A DNA stretch of 64,000 nucleotides from Planobispora longispora (GTDB taxonomy: Bacteria > Actinomycetota > Actinomycetes > Streptosporangiales > Streptosporangiaceae). Position numbers and translations under genes: made by a program. Below the pieces are notes generated by a model. It ran no database searches and had not been told where the DNA came from. It was given only the letters and a program-made list of their open reading frames with translations. Positions 26,110-36,115 of this stretch are shown here, in pieces. The stretch covers positions 1 through 64,000 of the forward strand of contig NZ_BOOH01000046.1 in assembly GCF_016863135.1 (NCBI RefSeq), written 5' to 3'. Position 1 is the stretch's first letter. Each line of letters opens with the position of its first letter.

Positions 26110-27266
26110 CCGTTTCCTTGCTTCTGCTGGCCCTGGTTCTGCTCGAACTCAGCCTTGATCTTGAGGAACTCGGCCTCGGTGGAGGCGAACTTGGTGATGC
26201 CGCGCTCCGGGTCGGTGGTCACGAACCAGCGCCAGTCGCCCTCGGTGGGGTTGAGCGCGGCCTGGATGGCGTGGTCGCCCGGGTTGGAGATCGGCCCCGG
26301 CGGCAGCCCCTTGCGCCGGTAGGTGTTGTAGGGCGACGTGCTCTCGACGTCGGCGTTGGTGGCGGCGATGCCGTACTTGTTCAGCCCGTAGAAGGTCGTG
26401 CTGTCCATCTCCAGCATCTGTCCCACCTTGAGGCGGTTGTAGATGACGCGGGAGATCTTGCCCATGTCATCCAGCTTGCCGGACTCGGCCTGGATAATGC
26501 TGGCGATGACCATGATCTCGTGCGGGGTGCGGCCCATCTCCTTGGCCCCGGCCACCAGCCGTTCCTTCTCCGCGGTCTGGTTGAAACGGTCGACCATCGC
26601 GGTGAGGATGTCGGCGGCCGACATCTTGGGGGTGATGTCGTAGGTGGCGGGGAAGGCGTAGCCCTCCAGCCTGCCCCTGGCGTAGGCGGGCAGGCCCAGC
26701 GCCTCGCCGTCCTTGGCGGCCTGCTGGAACTCCTTCACCGGCTTGCCCGTCGCCTTGGCCAGGGTGGTCAGGGTGTCGGACAGGCGCAGCCCCTCCTTGA
26801 GGGTGACCCGGTCCATCAGCTGCTTGCCCGGATCGAGCAGCTCCACCGCCGCCGCGGCGGACATCTGCTTGCGCAGTTCGTAGACGCCCGGCTGGAGCGA
26901 GGAGCTCTTGCCCGCCGAGGCGACCGCGTCGGTGAACGCGCGGGCGCTCTTGACCACGCCCTGCTCCTCCAGGGCGCGTCCGACGTCGGAGGCCGTCTGC
27001 CCCTGCTTGATCTCCACGACGACCTTGCCGGTGCCCTGCCCGGTGTAGTCGTCGGGGGTCGTCACGTCGCGCAACCAGAGGTAGCCGTAGTAGCCGCCGC
27101 CGCCGAGACCGCCCACCAGGATGATGATCGCCAGCATGGGGGCCAGGAAGCCCCCCTTGTTCCGGCGTCGCTTCCGGCGGCGGCCGCGGCCCGCGCGGGA
27201 GCGGCGCGACGAGCGACCATCGTCACTGTCCGCGCCGACCAGGAAGTCCATGTCGAGATCGTTCAT
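26106..27266 (-). CDS. mltG: Endolytic murein transglycosylase MltG
   Basis: Cleaves nascent glycan strands at the outer face of the membrane, setting peptidoglycan chain length. From the ATG at 27266 the product is 386 residues. It has a cytoplasmic Arg/Lys-rich head, one membrane anchor (about residues 41-63), a LysM-like region (VVVEIKQGQTASDVGRALEEQGVV) and the YceG catalytic domain with VIASIIQAESG, which carries the expected glutamate, and NRLKVGQMLEMDSTTFYGL. The frame opens at a TTG 15 bases earlier (27281); neither start has ideal Shine-Dalgarno spacing. aroE follows with an ATGA overlap. Confidence 0.9.
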   Translation of the reverse strand: MNDLDMDFLVGADSDDGRSSRRSRAGRGRRRKRRRNKGGFLAPMLAIIILVGGLGGGGYYGYLWLRDVTTPDDYTGQGTGKVVVEIKQGQTASDVGRALEEQGVVKSARAFTDAVASAGKSSSLQPGVYELRKQMSAAAAVELLDPGKQLMDRVTLKEGLRLSDTLTTLAKATGKPVKEFQQAAKDGEALGLPAYARGRLEGYAFPATYDITPKMSAADILTAMVDRFNQTAEKERLVAGAKEMGRTPHEIMVIASIIQAESGKLDDMGKISRVIYNRLKVGQMLEMDSTTFYGLNKYGIAATNADVESTSPYNTYRRKGLPPGPISNPGDHAIQAALNPTEGDWRWFVTTDPERGITKFASTEAEFLKIKAEFEQNQGQQKQGNG

Positions 27267-27281
27267 AGCTGCGCTGGCCAA

Positions 27282-27614
27282 TCTCCCTGTACGGGCGGCC
27301 CGGCGTCAAGCGAGTGTGCCAAACCATGAGGGTTCACCGAGCCAAATGTGCCCATGGGGCGGGCACCTTCCCTCGGCGTCCCGGCAGCTGCCGCCACGCA
27401 CGCTGGGACGGGGGATGTTCCGCTGGACATCAACACGCCCCAGCGGATCTGTTCAGCTCTTCCCGGTATCTCACGAACTCGCTCTCTTTGTCAGTGAATT
27501 TCGTGATTCTATGCTCTGGACCCATCACGACAAACCTGACATGTCATCTTCCGTATGGTTTACGCCCCATGCGTACTTCGGGCGCCGTGACGCCGTACTC
27601 CGGGCGCCCCGACG
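27282..27614. other. Intergenic region mltG-ruvX
   Basis: About 330 bases without a supported gene. It is noticeably less GC-rich near 27460-27560. On the minus strand TTGTCG (27528-27533) and TAGAAT (27506-27511), 16 bases apart, are the best promoter candidate for mltG. A 10-bp palindrome TGACATGTCA (27537-27546) lies beside it. Otherwise no structure was recognised. Confidence 0.45.
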
Positions 27615-28073
27615 TCAGGCGGGGAGGGTGACGGGGCTGCCCGGCGGCCTGCCGGTGGCCCGCTCGGCGTCGAGGGCCGCCTGGAGGAGCACGACGGCCG
27701 CCGCCTGGTCGACCACGCCGCGCTGGTTCTTCGCCTTCACTCCGCTGGCCCGCAGGCCCTGCTGGGCGGTGACCGTGGTGAGCCGCTCGTCGAACAGCCG
27801 CACCGGGACCGGATCCAGCCGCGCGGCGACCTTGAGCGCGAAGTCACGGGCCAGCGTCGCCGCCTGCCCCTCGCGGCCGGACAGGGAGGTCGGCAGGCCC
27901 ACGACGACCTCGATCGCCTCGTGCTCGGCCGCGATCTCGGCGATCCGGTCCAGGTCACCCTTGCCGCGCCGTACGGTCTCCACCGGCGTGGCCAGCAGCC
28001 CCGAGGGGTCGCTGCGGGCCACGCCGACGCGGACCGAGCCGACGTCGACGCCGAGGCGTATGCCGTTTCTCAT
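27615..28073 (-). CDS. ruvX: Holliday-junction resolvase-like protein RuvX/YqgF
   Basis: RNase H-fold protein of 152 residues, essential in several bacteria. YqgF members act in pre-16S rRNA 5'-end processing and may resolve DNA junctions. Visible features are [17 protein letters not shown] at the start (first catalytic Asp), [14 protein letters not shown] in the middle and [11 protein letters not shown]. The ATG at 28073 has GGGGGA nine bases upstream. A perfect 28-bp palindrome separates it from alaS, so partial termination before ruvX is possible. Confidence 0.9.
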   Translation of the reverse strand: MRNGIRLGVDVGSVRVGVARSDPSGLLATPVETVRRGKGDLDRIAEIAAEHEAIEVVVGLPTSLSGREGQAATLARDFALKVAARLDPVPVRLFDERLTTVTAQQGLRASGVKAKNQRGVVDQAAAVVLLQAALDAERATGRPPGSPVTLPA

Positions 28074-28087
28074 CGTGTGCGTCCCCC

Positions 28088-28115
28088 GCCCGTGAGCCGG
28101 ATCCGGCTCACGGGC
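28088..28115 (-). terminator. Perfect 28-bp palindrome between alaS and ruvX
   Basis: The 14-bp arms meet with no spacer, so a real hairpin would open the central bases. It lies 49 bases past the alaS stop. It has no T-run and could be a terminator or a processing or regulatory structure. Confidence 0.5.
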
Positions 28116-28164
28116 GTCTTCCTTGGTCGGTCCGGGCTTCCGGCGGCCGTTCCCAGCCCGGCGG

Positions 28165-30837
28165 TCAGGCCAGCGCCTGGGCGATCGCCTGCTCGACGGC
28201 GCCGAGGGCGTCACCGATCGCCTCGGGACGGGCGCCGCCGCCCTGGGCGATGTCGTCCTTGCCTCCACCGCCGCCGCCGAGGGCCTTGGCGGCGACGCCG
28301 ACCAGGCGGCCCGCCTTCAGGCCGCGCTCGCGTCCGGCGTCGTTGACCACGGCCACGACGACCGGCCGGTCGGCGGGGACGCCGGCGACCACGACGGCGG
28401 CCGCGCGGTCGCCGGGGAAGCGCCCGCGCACGTCGAGGGCGAGCTTGCGCAGGTCGTCGGCGGAGGTGCCGTCGGGCGCGCGGTGCGTCACCACGGAGAC
28501 GCCGTGCTGGTCGCGGGCGCCCGCGGCCAGCTCACCGGCGACCGCGAGCACCTGGGCCGAGCGGAGCCGCTCCAGCTCCTTCTCGGCGGTGCGCAGCCGG
28601 GTGACGATGCCCTCGACGCGTTCGGGCAGCTCCTCCCTGCGGGCCTTGAGCTGCTCGGACAGCTGGGCGACGAGCACGCTCTCGCGGGCCAGGAAGCGGA
28701 AGGCGTCCAGGCCGACGAGGGCCTCCACGCGGCGCACGCCGGCGCCGATCGAGGACTCGCCCAGCACCTTGACCAGGCCGAGCTGCCCGGAGTTGCTGAC
28801 GTGGGTGCCGCCGCACAGCTCGCGGGAGTAGTCGCCCACCTCGACGATGCGGACCACGTCGCCGTACTTCTCGCCGAACAGGGCCAGCGCGCCCATCGCC
28901 CGGGCCTCGGCCTGGGAGGTGTGGAAGGCGTTGACCTGGAGGTCGTTGATCAAAACGGCGTTGACCTCGTCCTCGACGTCGCGCAGCACGCTGGGCGGCA
29001 CGGCGCCGGCGGAGGTGAAGTCGAAGCGGAAGCGGCCCGGCGAGTTCTCCGAACCGGCCTGCGCCGCCGTCTCGCCCAGCGCGTTGCGGAAGCCGCGGTG
29101 CACCAGGTGGGTGGCGGTGTGGCTGCGGGAGATGGCGCGGCGGCGCTCGATGTCGATCTCGGCCTCGGCCTGGTCGCCCACGCGGACCTCGCCGGTGCGG
29201 ACCTTGCCGCGGTGCACGATGACGCCGGCCACCGGGGACTGCACGTCCACGATCTCGACCTCGGCCCCGGAGGTGCGGATGACGCCCTGGTCGGCGAGCT
29301 GGCCGCCGCCCTCGGCGTAGAAGGGGGTACGGCCCAGCACGACCTCGACCATGCTCCCGGCGCCCGCGGCGGGGACCGGCGCGCCGTCCAGGAGCAGGCC
29401 GATGATCTCCGTCTCGGCGGTCACCTGGTCGTAGCCGAGGAACTCGACCTTGCCGGCCTTCTCCAGGATCTGCCCGAAGACCGAGATGTCGGCGTTGCCG
29501 GTCTTCTTGGCGGCGGCGTCGGCCTTGGCCCGGTCGCGCTGCTCCTTCATCAGCCGGCGGAAGCCGTCCTCGTCGACCTTCAGGCCCTGCTCGGAGGCCA
29601 TCTCCAGGGTCAGGTCGATCGGGAAGCCGTAGGTGTCGTGGAGCTGGAAGGCCTGTTCGCCCGCCAGCACGCTCCGGCCCTTGCGCTTGGTCTCCTCCAC
29701 GGCCACGTCGAAGATCGCGGTGCCGGTGCGGAGGGTGCCCAGGAAGGACGCCTCCTCGGCGTCGATGACACCGTGGACCTGCGGCGCGTCGGCCTTGAGC
29801 TCGGGGTACAGCTCGCCCATCACGTCGATCGCGACGGCGGTCAGCTCGTGCATGTAGCGCTCCTCGCCGGAGCCGAGCAGGCGCAGGTTCCGGATCGAGC
29901 GGCGCAGGATGCGGCGGAGCACGTAGCCCCGGCCCTCGTTGCCGGGCAGCACGCCGTCGGCGACCAGCATGGTGCTGGTGCGGACGTGGTCGGCGACCAC
30001 GCGGAGGCTGACGTCGGAACGCTCGTCACGGCCGTAGCGGGTCTTGGTGAGCTCGGCCGCGCGGTCGAGGATCTTGTAGGTGGTGTCGACCTCGTAGATG
30101 TTGTCGACGCCCTGCAGGATCGCCGCCATGCGCTCCAGGCCCATGCCGGTGTCGACGCTCTTGGCGGGCAGCTCGCCGACGACGTCGAAGTCGGTCTTGC
30201 TGCGGACCGTGCCGAGCTGGAACTGCATGAAGACGTTGTTCCAGACCTCGAGGTAGCGGTTCTCGTCGGCGATGGGACCGCCCTCGCGGCCGTACTCCGG
30301 GCCGCGGTCGTAGTAGATCTCGGTGCACGGCCCGCCCGGGCCCGGAACGCCCATGTGCCAGTAGTTGTCGGCCAGGCCGCGGCGCTGGATGCGCTCCAGC
30401 GGCACCCCGGCCTGCTTGTGCCAGATCTCGGCGGCCTCGTCGTCGTCGTGGAAGACGGTGACCCAGAGGCGTTCCTCGGAGAACCCGAAGCCGCCGTCGG
30501 CCTCGGACCGGGTCAGCAGCTCCCAGGCGAACGGGATCGCCTGGTCCTTGAAGTAGTCGCCGAAGGAGAAGTTGCCGAGCATCTGGAAGAACGTGGCGTG
30601 CCGGGTCGTCTTGCCGACCTCGTCGATGTCGGGGGTGCGCACGCACTTCTGCACGCTGGCGGCCCGCTTGTAGGGCGGCTTCCGCTGGCCCAGGAAGTAG
30701 GGCTTGAAGGGGACCATGCCCGCGGGGACCAGAAGCAGCGTCGGGTCCTCTGCGATCAGGCTGGCCGAGGGCACCACGGTGTGCCCACGCTCCTCGAAGA
30801 AGCGCAGGAAGCGGCGGGCGATCTCTGCCGACTCCAT
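28165..30837 (-). CDS. alaS: Alanyl-tRNA synthetase
   Basis: Class II synthetase for tRNA-Ala, about 890 residues. It starts [19 protein letters not shown] and has the catalytic core in the first 450 residues, the editing domain with a zinc-type motif ending [13 protein letters not shown] near residue 660, and a C-terminal DHHA1 domain with a glycine-rich end ([16 protein letters not shown]). The ATG at 30837 directly follows the upstream stop. Another ATG at 30849 is in frame, but its AAAGG sits too close. It is the end of a chain with the two small membrane-associated genes upstream. Confidence 0.95.
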   Translation of the reverse strand: MESAEIARRFLRFFEERGHTVVPSASLIAEDPTLLLVPAGMVPFKPYFLGQRKPPYKRAASVQKCVRTPDIDEVGKTTRHATFFQMLGNFSFGDYFKDQAIPFAWELLTRSEADGGFGFSEERLWVTVFHDDDEAAEIWHKQAGVPLERIQRRGLADNYWHMGVPGPGGPCTEIYYDRGPEYGREGGPIADENRYLEVWNNVFMQFQLGTVRSKTDFDVVGELPAKSVDTGMGLERMAAILQGVDNIYEVDTTYKILDRAAELTKTRYGRDERSDVSLRVVADHVRTSTMLVADGVLPGNEGRGYVLRRILRRSIRNLRLLGSGEERYMHELTAVAIDVMGELYPELKADAPQVHGVIDAEEASFLGTLRTGTAIFDVAVEETKRKGRSVLAGEQAFQLHDTYGFPIDLTLEMASEQGLKVDEDGFRRLMKEQRDRAKADAAAKKTGNADISVFGQILEKAGKVEFLGYDQVTAETEIIGLLLDGAPVPAAGAGSMVEVVLGRTPFYAEGGGQLADQGVIRTSGAEVEIVDVQSPVAGVIVHRGKVRTGEVRVGDQAEAEIDIERRRAISRSHTATHLVHRGFRNALGETAAQAGSENSPGRFRFDFTSAGAVPPSVLRDVEDEVNAVLINDLQVNAFHTSQAEARAMGALALFGEKYGDVVRIVEVGDYSRELCGGTHVSNSGQLGLVKVLGESSIGAGVRRVEALVGLDAFRFLARESVLVAQLSEQLKARREELPERVEGIVTRLRTAEKELERLRSAQVLAVAGELAAGARDQHGVSVVTHRAPDGTSADDLRKLALDVRGRFPGDRAAAVVVAGVPADRPVVVAVVNDAGRERGLKAGRLVGVAAKALGGGGGGKDDIAQGGGARPEAIGDALGAVEQAIAQALA

Positions 30838-30838
30838 G

Positions 30839-31093
30839 TCAGCGGCCATCCTTTACGTCGTAGTTATAGGTGTTTTCCACAGTGTCGAGCCCGAAGCGGG
30901 CCCGCAACTCGGTTTCCCGCCTGGCGGCGACGTCCCGCGCGTCCCCCGCGATGTCCCTGGCCTGCTCCAGCAGACCGGAGGCGTTGCGGACGGCGCGGCG
31001 CGCCACGTGGTTGGGGTGCAGGGCCTGAAGTTTACGCATGGTCCACACCGCCCCGAAGGCTCCCAGGGCCATGTAGAACAATCTCCGGATCAT
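30839..31093 (-). CDS. Small conserved protein (DUF6167-like)
   Basis: 84 residues. A hydrophobic start, [21 protein letters not shown], is probably one membrane segment or an amphipathic anchor. It is followed by a helical region ([35 protein letters not shown]) of coiled-coil character. The position between a DUF948 gene and alaS is conserved in actinobacteria as I recall. It overlaps the DUF948 gene by ATGA and ends one base before the alaS ATG. Function unknown. Confidence 0.7.
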   Translation of the reverse strand: MIRRLFYMALGAFGAVWTMRKLQALHPNHVARRAVRNASGLLEQARDIAGDARDVAARRETELRARFGLDTVENTYNYDVKDGR

Positions 31094-31482
31094 CGCCGCC
31101 GCCTCTCCAGCGCGCGGGGCTTCGACCCGCCGCGGCCGCGGGCGCCGATGGCCTGTCGGAGTCCGTGGCCGAGCGCCGCGACCTTGATGAGCGGGCGGGT
31201 GACCAGCGTCTGGGTGACGTCGCTGACCTTGGCCGCGTGCCCGCTGACCCGCTTGACGTCGCGGATGACGGCCTCGACCTCGACGAGCTGGCGGTTGGCC
31301 TCGCCGACGGTGAGCGCGACCTCCTCCAGCAGGGGGACCACCCGGCCGTTCAGCTCGGCGACCGCCTTGGTGGTCTCGGTGACCAGCCGGGACAGCTTGA
31401 CCAGGACCATGATCAGAAAGCAGACGAGGACCACACAGGCCACGGCCGCGATCAGTCCGGCGACCTCTCCCGCGGTAAGCAT
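31090..31482 (-). CDS. DUF948-domain membrane protein
   Basis: 130 residues with one N-terminal membrane helix (about 5-29, AGLIAAVACVVLVCFLIMVLVKL). A long helix follows with the DUF948 pattern (ETTKAVAELNGRVVPLLEEVALTVGEANRQLVEVEAVIRDV), then a basic C-terminus rich in Arg. Such proteins resemble coiled-coil membrane organisers; no biochemical role is known. It heads the DUF948-DUF6167-alaS unit. Confidence 0.8.
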   Translation of the reverse strand: MLTAGEVAGLIAAVACVVLVCFLIMVLVKLSRLVTETTKAVAELNGRVVPLLEEVALTVGEANRQLVEVEAVIRDVKRVSGHAAKVSDVTQTLVTRPLIKVAALGHGLRQAIGARGRGGSKPRALERRRR

Positions 31483-31524
31483 GCGCCGACTCTCCCTACC
31501 TCACCCGCCCGGAACGGCACGACC

Positions 31525-32859
31525 CTATCGCGTCTTGCCCTGTTCCCCCGGCACGCCGCGGAGGAATGCCCGGATCCGGGACCACCGGTCGGCGAAACCC
31601 GCCTCGGCGCCGTGCCGGGTGGGCTGGTAGTAGCGGCGGTCGCGGAGCGTCTCGGGGAGATAGTCCTGGCGGACCAGGCCGTGCTCGAAGTCGTGGGGGT
31701 ACTTGTAGCCCTTGCCGTGACCGAGTTTCTTCGCCCCGGCGTAGTGGGCGTCGCGCAGGTGGCCGGGGACCTGGCCGATGTCGCCGCGCCGGACGTCCGC
31801 CGCGGCCGCGTCGACGGCGCTGATCACCGCGTTGGACTTGGGGGCCAGCGCGCAGTGGATGACCGCCTGGGCGAGGTTGAGCCGCCCCTCGGGCAGGCCG
31901 ATGAGCTCCACCGCCTGGGACGCGGCCACCGCGACCTGCAGGCAGGTCGGGTCGGCCATGCCGACGTCCTCGGAGGCGAAGATCATTATACGGCGGGCGA
32001 TGAACCGGGGGTCCTCGCCGGCCTCGATCATCCGGGCCAGGTAGTGCAGGGCCGCGTCGGCGTCGGAGCCCCGCATGCTCTTGATGAAACCGCTGATCAC
32101 GTCGTAGTGCTGGTCGCCCTGGCGGTCGTAGCGCACGGCCGCCTTGTCCACCGCGCGCTCCACCACCTCCACGGTGACCTCGCCGTCGGCGATCAGCGCG
32201 GCCGCCTCCAGGTAGGTCAGCGAGCGGCGGGCGTCCCCGCCCGCCAGCCGGACGAGGTGGCCGGCCGCCTCCGGCGCCAGCCGGACCTTCCCGTCCAGGC
32301 CGCGGGGGTCGGCGACGGCGCGCTCCAGCACCGTGCGGACGTCGTCGTCGGAGAGCGGCTCCAGGGTGAGCAGCAGCGAGCGCGACAGCAGCGGCGAGAT
32401 GACGGAGAAGAAGGGGTTCTCGGTGGTGGCCCCGATGAAGGTGACCCAGCGGTTCTCCACGGCGGGCAGCAGGGCGTCCTGCTGCGCCTTGTTGAAGCGG
32501 TGCACCTCGTCGACGAACAGCACCGTCTGGCGGCCGGACATGCCCAGGTCGCGGCGGGCCTGCTCGATGGCCGCGCGGACCTCCTTGACGCCCGCGGAGA
32601 CCGCGGACACCTCGACGAAGCGGCGCTTGGTCACCCCGGCCACGACGTAGGCGAGGGTGGTCTTGCCGGTGCCGGGCGGGCCCCACAGGAACAGCGACAT
32701 CGGCGCCTCGGCCTCGACGAGCCGGCGCAGCGGCGTCCCCGGGCCCAGGAGGTGGCGCTGGCCGATCACCTCGTCCAGGGCCCGCGGGCGCATCCGGACC
32801 GCGAGGGGCTCCTGGCCGCGGTGGGCCTCCTCCGCCACCGAGTCGAACAGGCTGTCCAC
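31525..32859 (-). CDS. rarA: Replication-associated recombination protein A (MgsA/RarA AAA ATPase)
   Basis: AAA+ ATPase related to clamp-loader subunits that acts at stalled replication forks. The 444 residues contain Walker [10 protein letters not shown] (about 60-68), Walker [11 protein letters not shown] (about 112-121), sensor-1 GATTENP and the C-terminal tetramerisation domain with [17 protein letters not shown]. The GTG start at 32859 lies just downstream of a strong hairpin that ends the upstream gene, so it probably has its own promoter in the short gap. Confidence 0.93.
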   Translation of the reverse strand: MDSLFDSVAEEAHRGQEPLAVRMRPRALDEVIGQRHLLGPGTPLRRLVEAEAPMSLFLWGPPGTGKTTLAYVVAGVTKRRFVEVSAVSAGVKEVRAAIEQARRDLGMSGRQTVLFVDEVHRFNKAQQDALLPAVENRWVTFIGATTENPFFSVISPLLSRSLLLTLEPLSDDDVRTVLERAVADPRGLDGKVRLAPEAAGHLVRLAGGDARRSLTYLEAAALIADGEVTVEVVERAVDKAAVRYDRQGDQHYDVISGFIKSMRGSDADAALHYLARMIEAGEDPRFIARRIMIFASEDVGMADPTCLQVAVAASQAVELIGLPEGRLNLAQAVIHCALAPKSNAVISAVDAAAADVRRGDIGQVPGHLRDAHYAGAKKLGHGKGYKYPHDFEHGLVRQDYLPETLRDRRYYQPTRHGAEAGFADRWSRIRAFLRGVPGEQGKTR

Positions 32860-32878
32860 CCCCCGACAGTACCGCCAC

Positions 32879-32912
32879 CGGCGGGCGTCCCCGCTCCCGC
32901 GGACGCCCGCCG
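32879..32912 (-). terminator. Terminator of the DUF2231 gene
   Basis: Perfect 12-bp stem (32879-32890 with 32901-32912), 10-base loop, between two minus-strand genes. Confidence 0.7.
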
Positions 32913-32970
32913 TACCGTGCCGGCGCCGTCCCGTGTGACGCGACGGGGCGCGGGCCGGCCGGAGGGGCGC

Positions 32971-33432
32971 CTAGCTTCCCCAGACGGCCACGGCCCCGCT
33001 GTGCCCGGCGCGCGCCGCGTAGTAGCCCGCGACCAGGGCCAGGACCACGGTCAGCGCCGAGACGGCCAGGACCACCGGGCGGCCGAACCGGTCGCCGCGG
33101 GTGACGTAGACCAGCCCCAGGGCGGCCAGTCCCAGGGCGGCCGCGACCAGCGCCATCGGCGTGCCGAAGCTCTCGTGCTCGGCGATGCGCCGGCCGAGCT
33201 GTCCCCCGGCGGAGGAGAACCGGGCCTCCTTGAGCGCGATGCCGCTCTGCCTGGCCAGCAGGGTGGCGATGGGCGTGACCACGGCGAGTCCCAGCACCGC
33301 CCAGGTCAGCGCGGGACGGGTGCGCGGCGCCAGTGCGTAGACCGCGGCCAGCACGGCCAGGAGCGGCGTCAGGACGACGGCCGCGTGAACGATCAGCGGG
33401 TGCGAGGGCAGGCCGAGGAATTGCTCGAACAT
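32971..33432 (-). CDS. DUF2231 four-helix membrane protein
   Basis: 153 residues with four predicted membrane segments. The N-terminus FLGLPSHPLIVHAAVVLTPLL carries the HP-L-x-H motif typical of DUF2231. Related proteins are often found with heme or redox genes, but the function is not established. It is transcribed alone, with a terminator after it and a 210-base divergent gap before it shared with the cyclophilin gene on the other strand. Confidence 0.8.
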   Translation of the reverse strand: MFEQFLGLPSHPLIVHAAVVLTPLLAVLAAVYALAPRTRPALTWAVLGLAVVTPIATLLARQSGIALKEARFSSAGGQLGRRIAEHESFGTPMALVAAALGLAALGLVYVTRGDRFGRPVVLAVSALTVVLALVAGYYAARAGHSGAVAVWGS

Positions 33433-33643
33433 GGCGTTGCTCCGGTCGTGCGTAGTTCGTGGTCACCGAGTACGCATCTCACCACGCAGAGGTTCCGGAA
33501 CGCGTAAAGAGATCCAGTGTTTTCCCACTGATCCCATCCATCGCCATCCGTCAGATTCCGTCACTTACATCCAGCACACTCCAGTGCCGGTACGCTTTCG
33601 CCGGGTTAACAGTCATGCAAAGGCGATCCTGGAGGACATAGCG

Positions 33644-34558
33644 GTGAGCGGCGAAGACCGCCAGAGCCAGCTGGCACGAGAGCACAAGGAACGACAGGTT
33701 CAGCGTGCGCAGCAGGCCGGCAAGGCGAAGCGGAACACCTTCATCGGCGCCGGCGTCGCAGTGGCCGTCGTGGCCGGTGGCCTGATCGCTGCGACGACCC
33801 TGCTCGGAGGCAGCAGCGACGCCGAGAACAAGGCGGCCGCCACGCCGACCCCGACCGCTTCGGAGTCGGCGGACCCGACCGCCTCGCCGAGCGCGACCGT
33901 GTCGCCGAGCCCCGGCAACCCGCTCAAGGCGGGCGCCGTCACCTGCGAGTACCGCAAGGACACCAGCGGCTCCCCCGCCAAGGAGGTGGGCTTCCCGCCG
34001 AACAAGCCGAACCTGAAGCTGAAGACCATGACGATCACCACCAACCACGGTGACATCGTGATCGATCTGGCGACCCAGGCGGCCCCCTGCTCCGTCAACT
34101 CCATGGCCTTCCTGGCCAAGAAGAACTTCTTCGACAACACCAGGTGTCACCGCCTGGCCACCCCCGAGAACTCGGGTCTGGGGCTCCTGCAGTGCGGCGA
34201 CCCGCAGGCCAAGGCCGACGGCAAGAACCCCACCGACGGGCAGGGCAGCTCGGGCTACGTGTTCAACGACGAGAACCTGGGCGGCCTGTCGTACGGCCGG
34301 GGCACGGTCGCGCTGGCCCAGCCGGGGGACGCGAGCAACCAGAACGGCAGCCAGTTCTGGATCTCCTACAGCGACGAGACCGCCCAGCTCGACGCGGCGG
34401 CGGCCTACACACCGATCGGCACCATCTCCAAGGGCCTGGAGATCGTCGACGAGATCGTCAAGGGCGGGTGGATCACCAACCCCGACGACATCACCGGCGA
34501 CGGCGGCTCCAACGCCCCCAAGATCCCGGTCATCATCAAGGACGTCAAGGTCTCCTGA
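33644..34558 (+). CDS. Membrane-anchored cyclophilin-type peptidyl-prolyl isomerase (copy 1)
   Basis: 304 residues: a charged cytoplasmic N-terminus (SGEDRQSQLAREHKERQ), one membrane anchor (about 28-51), a Ser/Thr/Pro/Ala-rich linker (about 58-92) and a cyclophilin domain outside the membrane. Domain features include TMTITTNHGDIVIDL, the CHRLATPENSG segment with the conserved His-Arg, LLQCGDP, and NGSQFWISY, where most cyclophilins have GSQFFI. The GTG at 33644 has GGAGG eight bases upstream. It is clearly paralogous to the gene at 40005, with a longer insertion after the GSQFW motif. Likely role: extracytoplasmic protein folding. Confidence 0.88.
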   Translation: MSGEDRQSQLAREHKERQVQRAQQAGKAKRNTFIGAGVAVAVVAGGLIAATTLLGGSSDAENKAAATPTPTASESADPTASPSATVSPSPGNPLKAGAVTCEYRKDTSGSPAKEVGFPPNKPNLKLKTMTITTNHGDIVIDLATQAAPCSVNSMAFLAKKNFFDNTRCHRLATPENSGLGLLQCGDPQAKADGKNPTDGQGSSGYVFNDENLGGLSYGRGTVALAQPGDASNQNGSQFWISYSDETAQLDAAAAYTPIGTISKGLEIVDEIVKGGWITNPDDITGDGGSNAPKIPVIIKDVKVS

Positions 34559-34613
34559 GACGTCCCGGGCCGGCTCGCGGCACGGGACCCGCGCGGGCGA
34601 GGCGACTCCATTC

Positions 34614-34629
34614 TGTGATCTCGGTCACA
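34614..34629. promoter_or_regulatory. Consensus CRP-type site upstream of the P450 gene
   Basis: TGTGA-TCTCGG-TCACA is a perfect match to the TGTGA-N6-TCACA pattern of CRP-family regulators. It lies 55 bases after the cyclophilin stop and 76 bases before the P450 start. A TATAGG box at 34662-34667 could be the -10, placing the site near -52. Confidence 0.6.
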
Positions 34630-34704
34630 TCGAGTCGATCATCGCCCGCAGGAGATCAAGCTATAGGGGCAAGGCACGCGATCCGACTCACCGAGGAGGC
34701 GCCC

Positions 34705-35994
34705 ATGCCCGACCCGACCCCCGTGCCCGGCCCAGCCACCGGCGACGGACATTCCACCGCGCACGACCCGATCTCCGGAAACGGATCGGCCCCCGGGAAA
34801 CTGCCGATCGAGTTCCTGCTCGCCCCGGCGTTCGTCCGGGACCCGTACGCCCAGTACGCCGGGCTGCGCGACGCGAGCCCGGTCCATCCGGTGGACTTTC
34901 CCCCGGGAATGCCGTCGTTCCTGGTCATCGACCACGAGCACGGCCGGGCAGCGCTGGGCGACCCCCGGCTGGCCAAGAACCTGCAGCACGGATCCGCCCT
35001 CCTGCAGGAGCTGGCCGGCGCCAATCCCGCGTTCGCCGACAACATGCTCTCCAGCGATCCGCCGAATCACACCCGGCTGCGCCGCCTGGTCTCCAAGGCG
35101 TTCACCCCGCGCCGGGTCGAGAGCCTGCGCCCCCGGGTCCAGGAGATCACCGACCGGCTGATCGACCGGATGGAGGGCGGAGGGCGGGCCGACCTCCTCG
35201 ACGACTTCGCCTTCCCGCTGCCGGTCACCGTGATCTGCGAGCTGCTTGGAGTGCCCGCCGAGGACCGCGACGACTTCCGCGTCTGGTCGGCCACCCTCGT
35301 CGTCCCGTCGCTCGACGAGGAGGCCGTCAAGCGCCGTGACGAGGTGAGCGGCGCCATCCAGACCTACTTCTCCCGGCTCATCGCCGAACGCCGGGCCGTC
35401 CCCAGGGACGACATGGTCAGCGCGCTGGTCGCCCCGCGCGACGAGGACGAGACGCTGACCGAGCCCGAGCTGATCGCCATGTTCACGCTGCTGCTCATCG
35501 CCGGGCACGAGACCACGGCCAACCTCATCGGCAACGGCATGCTGGCCCTGCTGACCCACCCCGACCAGCTCCGGCTTCTGCGGGAGCGGCCCGATCTGAT
35601 CCCGGGCGCCGTCGAGGAGTTCCTCCGCTACGACGGGCCGCTGGAGCGCGCCACCCTCCGCTTCGCCACCGAGGACCTCCAGCTGGGAGGCGTTCCCATC
35701 CCCGCGGACAGCCTGGTCCACGTCTCGCTCGGCGCGGCCGGGCGCGACCCTGCGGCGTTCGACGATCCGGACACGTTGGACGTCACCCGGTCCCCCGGCC
35801 AGCACATGGCCTTCGGCCACGGCGTCCACTTCTGCCTGGGCGCCCCGCTGGCCCGCATGGAGGCTCAGATCGCCTTCGAGACGCTGCTGCGCCGCCTTCC
35901 GGGCATCGCCCTCGACTGCGCCCCCGGGGAGCTCTCCTGGCGCGGGCAGGCCTCGTTCATCCGCGGCCTGAACGCGCTCCCGGTCCGCTTCTGA
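34705..35994 (+). CDS. Cytochrome P450
   Basis: Soluble bacterial P450 of 429 residues. It shows the I-helix AGHETT (about 266-271), the K-helix ExxR as EEFLR (about 304-308) and the heme loop FGHGVHFCLGAPLAR with the ligand cysteine at about 377. The first 30 residues are low-complexity and dispensable-looking. The ATG at 34705 is behind GAGGAGG. No ferredoxin or reductase gene is adjacent, so electrons must come from elsewhere. The CYP family and substrate cannot be assigned by eye; the PHTRLRRLVSKAFT and LLLIAGHETT signatures fit the CYP105/107-like actinobacterial groups. Confidence 0.92.
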   Translation: MPDPTPVPGPATGDGHSTAHDPISGNGSAPGKLPIEFLLAPAFVRDPYAQYAGLRDASPVHPVDFPPGMPSFLVIDHEHGRAALGDPRLAKNLQHGSALLQELAGANPAFADNMLSSDPPNHTRLRRLVSKAFTPRRVESLRPRVQEITDRLIDRMEGGGRADLLDDFAFPLPVTVICELLGVPAEDRDDFRVWSATLVVPSLDEEAVKRRDEVSGAIQTYFSRLIAERRAVPRDDMVSALVAPRDEDETLTEPELIAMFTLLLIAGHETTANLIGNGMLALLTHPDQLRLLRERPDLIPGAVEEFLRYDGPLERATLRFATEDLQLGGVPIPADSLVHVSLGAAGRDPAAFDDPDTLDVTRSPGQHMAFGHGVHFCLGAPLARMEAQIAFETLLRRLPGIALDCAPGELSWRGQASFIRGLNALPVRF

Positions 35995-36054
35995 CATCCG
36001 CCGGGAGCATGCGAGGGGCTACGGCCGTACGGTCGCGCCGGAACGCCCGCATCT

Positions 36055-36101
36055 CATGCCGGTGCCCCGGCGGGCGGCGTGCCCGCCGGGGCACCGGCAT
36101 G
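36055..36101. terminator. Bidirectional terminator between P450 and aspS
   Basis: Perfect 20-bp stem (36055-36074 with 36082-36101) and a 7-base loop, between convergent genes; the longest perfect hairpin in the window. Confidence 0.8.
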
Positions 36102-36115
36102 CGGGTGGATCGGGC

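Noticed and set aside
28123-33507. 1,794-codon open frame on the plus strand opposite alaS and rarA
   Set aside because: GC-rich third positions keep the antisense frame open. Its translation is low-complexity Gly/Ala/Val/Asp without domains, while the opposite strand encodes clear alaS, DUF948 and rarA.
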